This document shows positions 27,531-36,534 of a stretch of DNA of 64,000 nt, in pieces. The notes below the pieces were generated by a model. It was not told where the DNA came from. It worked only from the letters and a program-made list of their open reading frames with translations, and ran no database searches. Position 1 is the stretch's first letter. The number at the start of each line of letters is the position of its first letter. The translations under genes were made by a program, and so were the position numbers. The stretch comes from WLWS01 sp965243105 (GTDB lineage Bacteria > Pseudomonadota > Gammaproteobacteria > Eutrophobiales > Eutrophobiaceae): contig CBDEUC010000002.1 in NCBI GenBank assembly GCA_965243105.1, forward strand, positions 619,582-683,581. Reading direction: 5' to 3'.

Positions 27531-28376
27531 CTAGCCCTGGTAGGTGTGACTGGCGAGAGATATGCGAGCGGCAATGCTCTCCACTGCCATCAGGAGTGAG
27601 TCAGACAGGCCCGAACCTTCACGGTAATCGCTGGGCACCAGGTTGGAGACGCGACCATCTTCAATAAAGCCCCAGGCTTTTCCCCATTTTTCGCGATTCT
27701 TTCGATCGTAGACACCGATTGCTATGCCCTGGTCTTTCCTCACCAGTGAAAAACAGGGGATGTCAGTATACCCATCGCCAACCATGATCATCTGGCTGAT
27801 AGGAACACGGATACTGGCGGCCTCTATCTTGCGATTTACCTCGAAGGGCTTGTCGTCAAAATCGGGGCCAAAAATGCCTTTTTGAACGTGAAATATATAG
27901 CGGGTCTTGTCGGTAAAGCTCACTACCCGCTTTGGAAAGCAGGCAACACCGTCATCGTCATAGACAAAATCAGATGCCCAGATTGCATTAAACTCGCTCG
28001 CAATTCTTGTATTTCGAAGTACGTCACCGATGCCCGAGCTAATCAGATAGAATTCCAGGTTTACGCGCGGGTTGGCACGGTTCGTTGCCTGTCGCAGGCG
28101 TTCAAAAATCTGCTCAACCCCCTCGTAAAGTGGAAGGCTGGCACCCCAGCTGGCAAGGGCATCCCGTGTAATCGGCGGAATTTCCCCGGTGCGAGACTTT
28201 TCGATCATCTTGTACAGGTAAGCGGGAACGGGATCCCAGTTATCCTGTAACAGGGGTTGTACCTCTTCCTGCCAGAAACGCGGAACATCGAGGCCACACT
28301 TTCCGAGAAAACCCGACGTACTGTCCGGCGCCAGCGTATCGTCAAAATCAAATATAACTGCGATGTTTTCCTGCAT
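27531..28376 (-). CDS. HAD-superfamily hydrolase
   Basis: A 281-residue protein with HAD motif I D-F-D-D-T-L (residues 10-15), motif II I-S-S-G (near 112) and motif IV G-D-G-Y-T-D (near 199). It is likely a small-molecule phosphatase; the substrate is unknown. It lies 12 bases downstream of the PGK homologue and is probably in one operon with it. It converges on the kinase-CNB gene with a 13-base gap. Confidence 0.88.
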   Translation of the reverse strand: MQENIAVIFDFDDTLAPDSTSGFLGKCGLDVPRFWQEEVQPLLQDNWDPVPAYLYKMIEKSRTGEIPPITRDALASWGASLPLYEGVEQIFERLRQATNRANPRVNLEFYLISSGIGDVLRNTRIASEFNAIWASDFVYDDDGVACFPKRVVSFTDKTRYIFHVQKGIFGPDFDDKPFEVNRKIEAASIRVPISQMIMVGDGYTDIPCFSLVRKDQGIAIGVYDRKNREKWGKAWGFIEDGRVSNLVPSDYREGSGLSDSLLMAVESIAARISLASHTYQG

Positions 28377-28388
28377 AAGCCGGCCGGG

Positions 28389-29609
28389 TCAATATTCCCT
28401 TTCCATGGCATAGCGAACTCGTGCTGACTCCTCCATCATGCTCACAGCAGGCAATTGTTTACCTTGCATGAACTCAAGAGAAGAACCACCACCGGTGGAA
28501 AGGTGTGAATAATCGTCCTGGATATTCAATGATTCTATAAGTGCCAGGGTGTCTCCACCATTTGCTATGGAATAGGCCTCACTTGAGGCAATAGCCCTGG
28601 CAATTTCGCGGCTGCCACTACTGAATTTTTCCAGTTCAGCCACGCCCAGGGGACCGGTCCAGAGAAGTGTCCGGGCAGAGGATACAAGTTCAGTAAATTG
28701 TTGCAGTGTCTGCGGACCTATATCCAGGATCATGTCATCTGCTTCAATTTCATCGAGACGCCTGACTGAACACTCTGCCTCCTCGTCCATCGTTGAGCCG
28801 CAGCACACATCCATCGGCAAGACTATTTCTGTCTCGCTATTCTCTGCTTTTTGTAGTATCTCTTCGGCTTTATCGATGAGCTCAGGGAAATAGACGGATT
28901 TCCCTACGTCCCTGTTTGCCGCCTTGAGAAAGGTATTTCCAATCACCCCACCAAGCAGGATGCTCCTCGAACGCCCGACCTGTGCCTCAAGCAGATCAAG
29001 CTTGGTTTCCGGTCTTCTCATTCCTCCCATGATGGTCACAAGTGGTTGCTGTACATCGTGCACAACGTGTTCAAGCGCTTCGACCTCTCTCACAAAAAGT
29101 GGTCCCGTGTATGCCACCTGCAGGTACTTGGCAATTCCATGCACTGAGGACTGCTCACGCCGGGCACTCGCAAAAGCTTCGTTCACATAAACATCGCAAA
29201 GGGTAGCCATCTTGCGTGCCAGGGCATCGGTATTGGTTTTCTCACCACTTGCAAAGCGTATGTTTTCCAACATGACCACCTGTCCAGGCCCCGCCTGCAG
29301 GTCGTCCAGCCATTCAATTACAAGCGGAACTTCTATGCCCATTTTCTCCGTGAGGTAGTTGGCGACAGGCTCAAGGCTGTAATCAGAATCGTATATTGCG
29401 GGTCTCGGGCTGCCCAGGTGAGAAAGAATAGCCACCGCGGCACCCGCGTCATGCAGGTACTGGATGGTCGGAATGGTCGCTCGAATTCGACTGTCATCTG
29501 CGACCTTGCCATCCTTGATGGGTACGTTGAAGTCGACACGAAGTAAAACCCGCTTGCCCTGCAAATTGGCTTCATCAATCGTGATAAATCTTGATCGCGT
29601 CATAAGCAT
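28389..29609 (-). CDS. Divergent phosphoglycerate kinase homologue with altered active site
   Basis: A 406-residue protein that aligns with PGK along its whole length: L-R-V-D-F-N-V-P-I-K-D-G (22-34), R41-I-R-A, G-P-L-G-V, N-G-G-D-T-L and S-T-G-G-G. Several otherwise invariant sites differ. The substrate loop H-L-G-R-P is H-L-G-S-P (64-68). The D-A-F-G-T-A-H-R segment is E-A-F-A-S-A-R-R. The G-G-A/S-K-V motif with the catalytic lysine is G-G-M-R-R (195-199) with a one-residue insertion. It may be a PGK paralogue with another acyl-phosphate substrate, or a slow PGK. Neighbours are a PfkB kinase and a HAD phosphatase, not gap or fba as around a glycolytic pgk. Confidence 0.85.
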   Translation of the reverse strand: MLMTRSRFITIDEANLQGKRVLLRVDFNVPIKDGKVADDSRIRATIPTIQYLHDAGAAVAILSHLGSPRPAIYDSDYSLEPVANYLTEKMGIEVPLVIEWLDDLQAGPGQVVMLENIRFASGEKTNTDALARKMATLCDVYVNEAFASARREQSSVHGIAKYLQVAYTGPLFVREVEALEHVVHDVQQPLVTIMGGMRRPETKLDLLEAQVGRSRSILLGGVIGNTFLKAANRDVGKSVYFPELIDKAEEILQKAENSETEIVLPMDVCCGSTMDEEAECSVRRLDEIEADDMILDIGPQTLQQFTELVSSARTLLWTGPLGVAELEKFSSGSREIARAIASSEAYSIANGGDTLALIESLNIQDDYSHLSTGGGSSLEFMQGKQLPAVSMMEESARVRYAMEREY

Positions 29610-29705
29610 TCCCTATTCCCGGGGGCAGGCATTGTCCATCTGTAGCGCCCCCTCAGTCAATAGGTCGATTGTCCGGGGGTAAAATCCTTGTTTACATGGG
29701 ATTTT

Positions 29706-30641
29706 TTAAGTCATGGAATAGCCAAAGGTTTCCTTGAACCGATCGGCAAACTCCTGCTCACCAAAAGTATGACTTTGCGTCCCCGCAACCTCGATCTTGA
29801 TAGCTCCGGTCAGTGAAGCCACGCGACCGGTTGTCTCCCAGTCCATTCCTCGCATCAACCCACTTAACAAGCCCGCCCGGTAAGCATCACCACAGCCGGT
29901 TGGATCAACCACCTGCTTAACATCCGCTACGGGGATATCGTACTGTTTTTCCCGGGTATAAATTGTCGATCCCTGCCCCCCGCGAGTGACGATAAGAGCA
30001 TCAACAAGATCAAGAATAGTCACTGTTGTTAAACCAGTTTTATCCTCAATTTGCTGCCACTCGTAATCATTGAATGTTACCCAGGTGGCCTGGCTGAAGG
30101 CAGTTACCATTTCTTCCTTGTCAATCAATGGGACATTCTGACCGGGATCAAAGATGAAGGGCACACCAGCATCCGCAAATTGTGCTGCATGTTCCAGCAT
30201 TCCCTCCTTACCGTCAGGTGCTACAATTCCGATGCTGATATTTTCTGCATCACTAACCTTGTTCTGATGAGAATCTGCCATGGCGCCGATCTGGAAAAAA
30301 TTTATCTGGTTGTCATCCAGGTCGGTCGTAATAAAACATTGTGCTGTGTACTTTCCATCGATGACTCGCACATGACGATCATCAATACCCATTTCCTTAA
30401 ATCGCTTGCTGTACACGTCGATATCAATGCCGACTGTTGCCATGGGTAACGCATCGGAATTAAGCAGGTGCATATTGTAGACAATATTTCCGGCACATCC
30501 GCCAAACTCCTTGTTCATATCCGGTACAACAAAACTCAAATTCAGCATGTGTGTTTTATCCGGAAGGATATGGTTCTTGAAGTAATCATGAAAAACCATG
30601 ATGTGATCGTAAGCAATCGAGCCACATACTAGCGCAGTCAT
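29706..30641 (-). CDS. PfkB-family carbohydrate/nucleoside kinase (adenosine kinase-like)
   Basis: A 311-residue protein with the PfkB N-terminal G-G-C-A-G-N motif (residues 47-52) and the C-terminal D-P-T-G-C-G-D-A-Y-R-A-G motif with the catalytic aspartate. The V-C-G-S-I-A-Y-D start and overall length resemble adenosine kinase-like members, but ribose, adenosine and other sugars cannot be separated by eye. It is on the same strand as the PGK homologue, 96 bases upstream of it. Confidence 0.9.
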   Translation of the reverse strand: MTALVCGSIAYDHIMVFHDYFKNHILPDKTHMLNLSFVVPDMNKEFGGCAGNIVYNMHLLNSDALPMATVGIDIDVYSKRFKEMGIDDRHVRVIDGKYTAQCFITTDLDDNQINFFQIGAMADSHQNKVSDAENISIGIVAPDGKEGMLEHAAQFADAGVPFIFDPGQNVPLIDKEEMVTAFSQATWVTFNDYEWQQIEDKTGLTTVTILDLVDALIVTRGGQGSTIYTREKQYDIPVADVKQVVDPTGCGDAYRAGLLSGLMRGMDWETTGRVASLTGAIKIEVAGTQSHTFGEQEFADRFKETFGYSMT

Positions 30642-30747
30642 TAAAATGGTATCCCTGGTTGAAAGCCGACCAAAATGAACATCAGCCGGACGGTATATTT
30701 GAGTTCTAGATAGAAATTGTGAGCGCGATTCTACAGGATTAATACGA

Positions 30748-31059
30748 CTATTCCAGCCCGCTTACTTTTCCATTAAGCGTGTCGGCTGTCAGCAGGTAAT
30801 CGAAATACTTTATCTCTGGTTCCACGTCAAAGTTTTCCTTGAGTCGAGCAAGAAAAGCCTCGCCATGTGCCTCCTCAGCACTTTTCATGTCCGGGAAAAG
30901 ATAGTAACCATAGGTCCTGTTGTTTTCGTCCAGTAAAAAGTCTTTCCGCAGAAGGCTGGGGTGCCTCAGCCATTCCTGTGCAACCTCCTGCGCCATTTCA
31001 AGCACTTCTTCGCGGGGCATGTCCCTGGGGAGTTGAAAAGAAACCAGTTTTACAATCAT
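30748..31059 (-). CDS. Small YdhR-like (ABM-fold) putative monooxygenase
   Basis: A 103-residue soluble protein. The pattern of an N-terminal strand (I-V-K-L-V-S-F-Q-L), an amphipathic helix, Y-G-Y-Y-L-F-P-D-M-K-S-A-E-E-A and a C-terminal strand is like YdhR and similar dimeric alpha-beta barrel proteins. The assignment rests on length and layout, so it is tentative. It lies downstream of tRNA-Ser on the same strand and 106 bases upstream of the PfkB gene. Confidence 0.7.
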   Translation of the reverse strand: MIVKLVSFQLPRDMPREEVLEMAQEVAQEWLRHPSLLRKDFLLDENNRTYGYYLFPDMKSAEEAHGEAFLARLKENFDVEPEIKYFDYLLTADTLNGKVSGLE

Positions 31060-31080
31060 GTGAGCAGGAATATGAATCGG

Positions 31081-31104
31081 AAATTTGGCGGAGAGTGTGG
31101 GATT
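31081..31104 (-). repeat. Partial duplicate of the tRNA-Ser 3' end
   Basis: AAATTTGGCGGAGAG followed by T-GTGGGATT repeats 31121-31144 (AAATTTGGCGGAGAG-G-GTGGGATT) with one mismatch in 24 bases, exactly 40 bases downstream of the real tRNA end. The copy contains the CCA, acceptor strand and first bases of the T-arm only. Confidence 0.8.
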
Positions 31105-31125
31105 GATTCGTAGTTGTCCAAAATT

Positions 31126-31216
31126 TGGCGGAGAGGGTGGGATTCGAACCCACGAAGGGCTATGAACCCTTGCTGGTTTTCAAGACCAGTGCATTCAACC
31201 GCTCTGCCACCTCTCC
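31126..31216 (-). tRNA. tRNA-Ser(UGA)
   Basis: A 91-base cloverleaf with encoded CCA, acceptor GGAGAGG/CCTCTCC, discriminator G, anticodon loop C-T-T-G-A-A-A (anticodon UGA) and a long variable arm typical of serine. Confidence 0.97.
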
Positions 31217-31307
31217 TCGAAACAGGGGCGAATTGTAACTAAGTTCATGACGCAAACAAACCACTGGATTATGATAGGGGTCCACCAGGCCGGAAATAGA
31301 AGAGCGA

Positions 31308-32069
31308 ATGTCAAACTCAAAGATACCAGGATTGCTACCTGGCTTGTTACTGTACATCGTCATCGCTGATATCGTGGTGATGATCCTCGCGATTGCTTCA
31401 CGGGCCCTTTTTGACCTGGCCCCAATCAAGGCCTTCTACCCGTTTTTCTATGGTGTCCAGGTGGCCCTGCTGCTGGCTTTCCTGGCGACACTGCAGCTGG
31501 GTTATTCACTGCTGAAAAAAAAACCTGGCATCAGGAAGCCTGTCATATTGGCTGCAATACTGGGAATTGCGCCACTCCTCGTCTCCCTGGCAACGGTAGG
31601 CGTATCAGGTTTCAAGGCGCCGATGATCCATGACATTACCACGGACATGGAGGATCCCCCCCAGTTTGGCATTCTCTCAGCAATGAGAAGTGCGGAGGAA
31701 AACAGCCTGGACTACGCTGGCGACGAGGTCGCAAACCAGCAAAAAGACTTCTATCCGGACGTAAAGGCCCTTCAAACAGGTATGAGCAGGGATGCAGCAT
31801 TCAAAACTGCCGTGCAAACCGCCCGGGATATGGGATGGCAGATGGCTGTTGAGGATGAAGCGAGCGGTATGATTGAGGCATCCGACACTTCCATGATATT
31901 TGGCTTCGTGGACGATGTAGTTATTCGGGTTAAAAGTGAAGCTGGCGGCAGCCGGATTGATCTTCGGTCCGTGTCCCGCGTGGGAAAGAGCGACCTGGGG
32001 GTAAATGCCGAGCGAATCAACAAGTTTTGTGAAATGTTCCGGGAACGAATGCCTGGCACTGGCAGCTAG
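31308..32069 (+). CDS. DUF1499 family membrane-anchored protein
   Basis: A 253-residue protein. Three hydrophobic segments lie in residues 8-110. The DUF1499 domain follows, with A-P-M-I-H-D-I-T-T-D near residue 104, G-M-I-E-A-S-D-T-S-M-I-F-G-F, and R-I-D-L-R-S-V-S-R-V-G-K-S-D-L-G-V-N-A near the end. The molecular function of the family is unknown. It stands alone between tRNA-Ser (divergent) and yccA. Confidence 0.9.
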   Translation: MSNSKIPGLLPGLLLYIVIADIVVMILAIASRALFDLAPIKAFYPFFYGVQVALLLAFLATLQLGYSLLKKKPGIRKPVILAAILGIAPLLVSLATVGVSGFKAPMIHDITTDMEDPPQFGILSAMRSAEENSLDYAGDEVANQQKDFYPDVKALQTGMSRDAAFKTAVQTARDMGWQMAVEDEASGMIEASDTSMIFGFVDDVVIRVKSEAGGSRIDLRSVSRVGKSDLGVNAERINKFCEMFRERMPGTGS

Positions 32070-32224
32070 AATCCCTATACTATTGTTTTATAAAGCATTA
32101 TTATCACAGAACCCAGCTGCGCGACAGATGGCCGTGGAGACCGAAACGGGCATTGTGTGCTTGAAAATTTGACCACTTGGCCCCATGATCCTTGTAGATA
32201 ACCATTCTATGGAGAAAGATTGAA

Positions 32225-32899
32225 ATGAGTCAGAACCCCTCAGTCGTGAGTCGACCGGTCGAATCCATCCTGGCGACCAATAAAGTCATTCGCAACACCT
32301 ACATGCTGCTGTCCATGACCCTGATTTTCAGTGCTGCCATGGCAGGGGTTTCAATGCTAGTGCAGGCACCGTATGTAGTTGCATTTGCGGGTAATATTGT
32401 CGCCCTGCTCCTACTCTGGTTTGTCCTGCCCAGGTACAGGAATTCAGCGGCCGCCCTGCCCCTGACCTTCATCTTTACCGGGCTTCTGGGTTTCGGTCTT
32501 GGCCCGATGCTGAACCACTACGTGGCAGCGCTTTCCAACGGGGTCGAGTTGATTATGACGGCTACCGCTGGAACCGGCGCCATTTTTCTGGGCCTGTCAG
32601 GCTACGTCATGACCAGCAGGAAGGACTTCAGCTTTCTCGGGGGCTACGTGTTTGTTGGTATTATTGTCGCCATACTGGCCAGTATCGGGGCAATGGTCTT
32701 TAACATTCCCTCGCTGTCACTTGCTGTGTCAGCAATGATGATCCTGCTCATGTCAGCTGCCATCCTGTATGACACCAGCCGTATCATTGAGGGCGGCGAA
32801 ACAAACTACGTCATGGCAACCATTTCGCTGTACCTGGATATACTCATTCTTTTCCAGCACCTGCTTCACCTGCTTGCGGTTTTTGCCGGAGACGATTAG
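32225..32899 (+). CDS. Bax inhibitor-1/YccA family membrane protein
   Basis: A 224-residue protein with seven hydrophobic segments and a charged N-terminus. The last part, Y-D-T-S-R-I-I-E-G-G-E-T-N-Y-V, and S-L-Y-L-D-I-L-I-L-F-Q-H-L-L are signatures of the YccA/YbhL branch. E. coli YccA binds and modulates the membrane protease FtsH. An AGAAAG sequence precedes the ATG. A strong terminator follows at 32928. Confidence 0.93.
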   Translation: MSQNPSVVSRPVESILATNKVIRNTYMLLSMTLIFSAAMAGVSMLVQAPYVVAFAGNIVALLLLWFVLPRYRNSAAALPLTFIFTGLLGFGLGPMLNHYVAALSNGVELIMTATAGTGAIFLGLSGYVMTSRKDFSFLGGYVFVGIIVAILASIGAMVFNIPSLSLAVSAMMILLMSAAILYDTSRIIEGGETNYVMATISLYLDILILFQHLLHLLAVFAGDD

Positions 32900-32927
32900 A
32901 AGTAGCGATTATTAGTAGCAGCTGTCG

Positions 32928-32955
32928 AAAAACCCGGCCCAGAGCCGGGTTTTTT
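32928..32955 (+). terminator. Rho-independent terminator after yccA-like gene
   Basis: Stem AAAAACCCGGC (32928-32938), 5-base loop, GCCGGGTTTTT (32944-32954) merging into a T-run. Confidence 0.92.
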
Positions 32956-32977
32956 GTTGTATTTCTGGCTTTTACCC

Positions 32978-33006
32978 TTGTGAGCCCAGTCGGACTGCGC
33001 TAGGAT
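32978..33006 (+). promoter_or_regulatory. Putative sigma-70 promoter of pntAB
   Basis: TTGTGA (32978-32983), 17-base spacer, TAGGAT (33001-33006), about 75 bases before the pntA ATG and directly after the upstream terminator. Confidence 0.5.
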
Positions 33007-33082
33007 TCGCGAGCTTTTAGCCTTCGTATCCGCGAGGGTTGATACATCAATCAAGAAAATCATTGCTTGGGAGATTTCCACT

Positions 33083-34645
33083 ATGAAAATCGGTGTACCC
33101 AGAGAAGTCTACGAAGGGGAAAAACGTGTCGCAACTACACCCGAGGTTGCGGAAAAATTGCAGAAACTTGGCTTTAGCGTTGCCATCGAGGCCGGTGCCG
33201 GCCAGGAGGCCAAGTTTTCCGATGACGCCTACCGGGAAGCCTCGGTAGAAGTTATAAATGACACCCGTGAATTGTGGTCATCTTCTGACATTATTCTCAA
33301 GGTTCGTGCACCCGGCGCCCATCCCGAGCTGGGCTGCGACGAATCAGAATTTCTGAAAGAGGGCCAGGCACTCATCAGTTTTATCTGGCCTGCCCAGAAT
33401 GAAGAACTTTTAAACACGCTTGCCGCAAAAAAGGTCACTGTGCTGGCCATGGACAGCGTTCCAAGGATATCCCGTGCCCAGAAAATGGATGCTTTGAGTT
33501 CCATGGCAAACATCGGCGGATACCGGGCCGTGATTGAGGCAGCACAGCATTTTGGCCGTTTTTTCACCGGGCAAATAACCGCTGCTGGAAAGATTCCACC
33601 AGCCAAGGTGCTGGTAATCGGCGCCGGTGTTGCTGGGCTGGCCGCCATTGGTGCAGCAAAGAGCCTCGGCGCAATTGTACGAGCCTTTGATACTCGCCCG
33701 GAAGTCAAGGAGCAGGTGGAAAGCATGGATGGTGAGTTCCTGTTGCTGGATTTTGAGGAAGACGGTTCAGGCGAAGGCGGCTATGCCAAGGTGATGAGTG
33801 AAGAATTCATCAAGGCAGAAATGGAGCTATTTGCCGAACAGGCAAAGGAAGTGGACATCATCATTACCACGGCGCTCATACCTGGAAAACCCGCTCCTGA
33901 GCTAATCACCGAAGCCATGGTTGAAAGCATGAAGGACGGAAGTGTCATCGTTGACCTGGCAGCAGAACAGGGTGGTAACTGTAAACTGACTCAGAAAAAC
34001 GAAGTGACAATCAAGCATGGCGTATCGATTATTGGCTATACCGATCTTCCAAGCCGCTTACCCACCCAGGCCAGCCAGCTTTATTCAACAAACCTGAGAC
34101 ACCTGCTGACGGATATGTGCCCTGAAAAAAATGGCGAACTTGTCGTTGACATGGAAGACGAAGCCATTCGCGGAGCAACGGTTATTAATGCCGGTGAAAT
34201 CACCTGGCCTCCTCCGGCCCCTAAACTTTCCGCGGCTCCCGCTGCAAAACCGGAACCCGCCGCACCAGCAGTTGCTGAAGAACCAAAAGAGGAAGCAAAA
34301 CCCGGCCTGTTCAAACAACTGCTGCCCATGTTAATTGGTGGCCTGGCACTACTTGGTCTTGGATCAGTGGCCCCTGAATCTTTCATGAATCATTTCACCG
34401 TATTTGTACTGGCCTGTTTTGTAGGGTACATGGTGATCTGGAACGTTACAGCGTCACTCCATACTCCGCTGATGAGTGTCACAAATGCCATTAGTAGCAT
34501 CATTATCATAGGCGCCTTGATTCAAATTTCCGCTGACGTGCAAATAATCAAGATTCTCGCCGGTATCGGAATCTTGATCACCAGTATCAATATCACCGGC
34601 GGGTTTGCCGTCACCCAGCGCATGCTGCGCATGTTCCAGAAATAA
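33083..34645 (+). CDS. pntA: NAD(P) transhydrogenase subunit alpha
   Basis: A 520-residue protein. The NAD(H)-binding domain I (residues 1-380) starts M-K-I-G-V-P-R-E and contains G-A-G-V-A-G-L-A-A-I near residue 175. A proline- and alanine-rich linker with PAAPAV-type repeats (390-420) precedes a C-terminal part with membrane helices. It is the fused single-chain alpha form, as in E. coli, not the split PntAA/PntAB form. With PntB it couples hydride transfer from NADH to NADP+ to proton entry and supplies NADPH. Confidence 0.97.
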   Translation: MKIGVPREVYEGEKRVATTPEVAEKLQKLGFSVAIEAGAGQEAKFSDDAYREASVEVINDTRELWSSSDIILKVRAPGAHPELGCDESEFLKEGQALISFIWPAQNEELLNTLAAKKVTVLAMDSVPRISRAQKMDALSSMANIGGYRAVIEAAQHFGRFFTGQITAAGKIPPAKVLVIGAGVAGLAAIGAAKSLGAIVRAFDTRPEVKEQVESMDGEFLLLDFEEDGSGEGGYAKVMSEEFIKAEMELFAEQAKEVDIIITTALIPGKPAPELITEAMVESMKDGSVIVDLAAEQGGNCKLTQKNEVTIKHGVSIIGYTDLPSRLPTQASQLYSTNLRHLLTDMCPEKNGELVVDMEDEAIRGATVINAGEITWPPPAPKLSAAPAAKPEPAAPAVAEEPKEEAKPGLFKQLLPMLIGGLALLGLGSVAPESFMNHFTVFVLACFVGYMVIWNVTASLHTPLMSVTNAISSIIIIGALIQISADVQIIKILAGIGILITSINITGGFAVTQRMLRMFQK

Positions 34646-34657
34646 GGAGTAACAGAA

Positions 34658-36061
34658 ATGTCTGAAGGAGTAATTACAGTCTCATACATCGCAGCGACTA
34701 TTCTGTTCATCCTCGCCCTGGGCGGGTTGAGTAACCAGGAAACATCGCGCAAGGGTAATATGTACGGCATGATCGGTATGGCGATCGCGATTGTCGCTAC
34801 CGTCTCAGCTCCCGGCGTCATAAGTTACATGGAAATCGCCATTGCCATGGCACTGGGCGGCATCATCGGCTACGTGCTTGCACAGAAAGTTGAAATGACG
34901 CAAATGCCGGAGCTGGTTGCCATTCTTCACAGCCTCGTCGGGCTTGCGGCTGTGCTGGTTGGCTATGCTAACTTCATGGATCCCTCGATCAGTTTTCCGA
35001 CATCCATTGAAAAAACCATTCACGAAATTGAAATCTATATAGGCATCCTGATTGGCGCTGTCACTTTTTCTGGCTCGGTCATTGCCTTTGGAAAACTCAG
35101 TGGCAAAATCGGCGGTTCCCCAATGCTTCTTCCTGCAAGGCACTGGCTCAACCTGGGTCTGCTCATCGCGGCAATATGGTTTGGTGTGGAGTTTGTTCAC
35201 CAGGCCGAAACCGGCGGTGGAATGCAGCCGCTGGTGATCATGACTATCATCGCCCTGCTCTTTGGTATCCACATGGTGATGGCAATTGGTGGTGCTGATA
35301 TGCCTGTTGTTGTGTCCATGTTGAATAGCTATTCAGGCTGGGCAGCGTCAGCGACCGGTTTCATGCTCAGCAATGATCTCCTGATCGTCACCGGCGCACT
35401 GGTCGGTAGTAGTGGTGCTATTCTCAGTTACATCATGTGCCGTGCCATGAACAGGCACTTTGTTTCGGTCATTGCCGGCGGGTTTGGAACTGAATCCACG
35501 TCTGCGGCAGCTGGCGCCGCCGAGGACCAGGGCGAAGTGGTTTCCGTGGATACTGATGAAGTTACTGAGCTACTCACTTCTGCAAAAGAAATTATGGTCA
35601 TCCCTGGATATGGTATGGCCGTGGCACAGGCCCAGCACACGGTGAACGAAATTACCCGTGCCCTCAAGGGCAAGGGCATCAACGTTCGCTTTGGTATTCA
35701 CCCGGTCGCAGGTCGTATGCCCGGGCACATGAACGTTCTGCTGGCGGAAGCAAAAGTGCCTTACGATATCGTTTTTGAAATGGATGAAATTAATGATGAC
35801 TTCCCCGGCATTGATGTCTCGGTCATCATCGGAGCCAACGATATTGTTAACCCGTCCGCACAGGAAGATCCAAACAGCCCCATCGCCGGTATGCCCGTGC
35901 TGGAGTGCTGGAAAGGCACGACGACAATCGTTCTGAAGAGAAGCATGGCAACGGGTTACGCCGGAGTCCAGAACCCGCTCTTTTTCAAGGAAAACACGCG
36001 CATGTATTTTGGTGACGCGAAAGAGAGCCTGGATGCAGTACTGAAGAACCTTCTGCAGTAA
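34658..36061 (+). CDS. pntB: NAD(P) transhydrogenase subunit beta
   Basis: A 467-residue protein. The N-terminal two-thirds is membrane domain II with about nine helices. The C-terminal NADP(H)-binding domain III (from about residue 290) contains P-G-Y-G-M-A-V-A-Q-A-Q and G-R-M-P-G-H-M-N-V-L-L-A-E-A. An AGGAG site precedes the ATG by 11 bases, and the gene follows pntA after 12 bases. Confidence 0.97.
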   Translation: MSEGVITVSYIAATILFILALGGLSNQETSRKGNMYGMIGMAIAIVATVSAPGVISYMEIAIAMALGGIIGYVLAQKVEMTQMPELVAILHSLVGLAAVLVGYANFMDPSISFPTSIEKTIHEIEIYIGILIGAVTFSGSVIAFGKLSGKIGGSPMLLPARHWLNLGLLIAAIWFGVEFVHQAETGGGMQPLVIMTIIALLFGIHMVMAIGGADMPVVVSMLNSYSGWAASATGFMLSNDLLIVTGALVGSSGAILSYIMCRAMNRHFVSVIAGGFGTESTSAAAGAAEDQGEVVSVDTDEVTELLTSAKEIMVIPGYGMAVAQAQHTVNEITRALKGKGINVRFGIHPVAGRMPGHMNVLLAEAKVPYDIVFEMDEINDDFPGIDVSVIIGANDIVNPSAQEDPNSPIAGMPVLECWKGTTTIVLKRSMATGYAGVQNPLFFKENTRMYFGDAKESLDAVLKNLLQ

Positions 36062-36076
36062 AAAGCGGTCTGACCT

Positions 36077-36532
36077 GTGAAGCAATCTAAAAAAGTCATC
36101 GCTTTCGCAAGCCTGCTACTGTGGTCCTTCAGCTTCCAGCTCATGGCCGACGTGGAGTATCTGTCATCCCCTGCCGTCAAGGAACTGAACCTGCCTTTCT
36201 CAGAGGCTGTAAGAGTCGATAACCTGCTCTACCTGTCAGGGCAAGTGGGCAACCTTCCCGGCAAAATGCAGCTGGTCGAGGGAGGTATCACGGCGGAAAC
36301 GCGACAAACCCTGGACAATATTCGCGCCACGCTTAATCGCTACGGGGCGAAAATGAGTGACCTGGTAAAATGCACCATATTCCTGGCTGATATTGGCGAG
36401 TGGCCAAGCATGAACGAGGTCTACAAGACCTACTTCGAGAAAAACTACCCGGCTCGAAGCGCCGTAGCCGGCAGTGGTCTTGCCCTGGGTGCTCGTGTTG
36501 AGATTGAGTGTATTGCCCACGTGGGGCAATAG
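36077..36532 (+). CDS. Exported RidA/YjgF family protein
   Basis: A 151-residue protein. The first ~24 residues (basic V-K-Q-S-K-K-V, hydrophobic core, Q-L-M-A) look like a signal peptide, unusual for this mostly cytoplasmic family. The RidA domain follows, with L-Y-L-S-G-Q-V-G, T-L-D-N-I-R-A-T-L and Y-P-A-R-S-A-V-A, which keeps the arginine that binds the carboxylate of imine substrates. The start is a GTG at 36077. It lies 15 bases after pntB, so probably co-transcribed, and its end meets serS head-on with two bases between. Confidence 0.88.
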   Translation: MKQSKKVIAFASLLLWSFSFQLMADVEYLSSPAVKELNLPFSEAVRVDNLLYLSGQVGNLPGKMQLVEGGITAETRQTLDNIRATLNRYGAKMSDLVKCTIFLADIGEWPSMNEVYKTYFEKNYPARSAVAGSGLALGARVEIECIAHVGQ

Positions 36533-36534
36533 CA

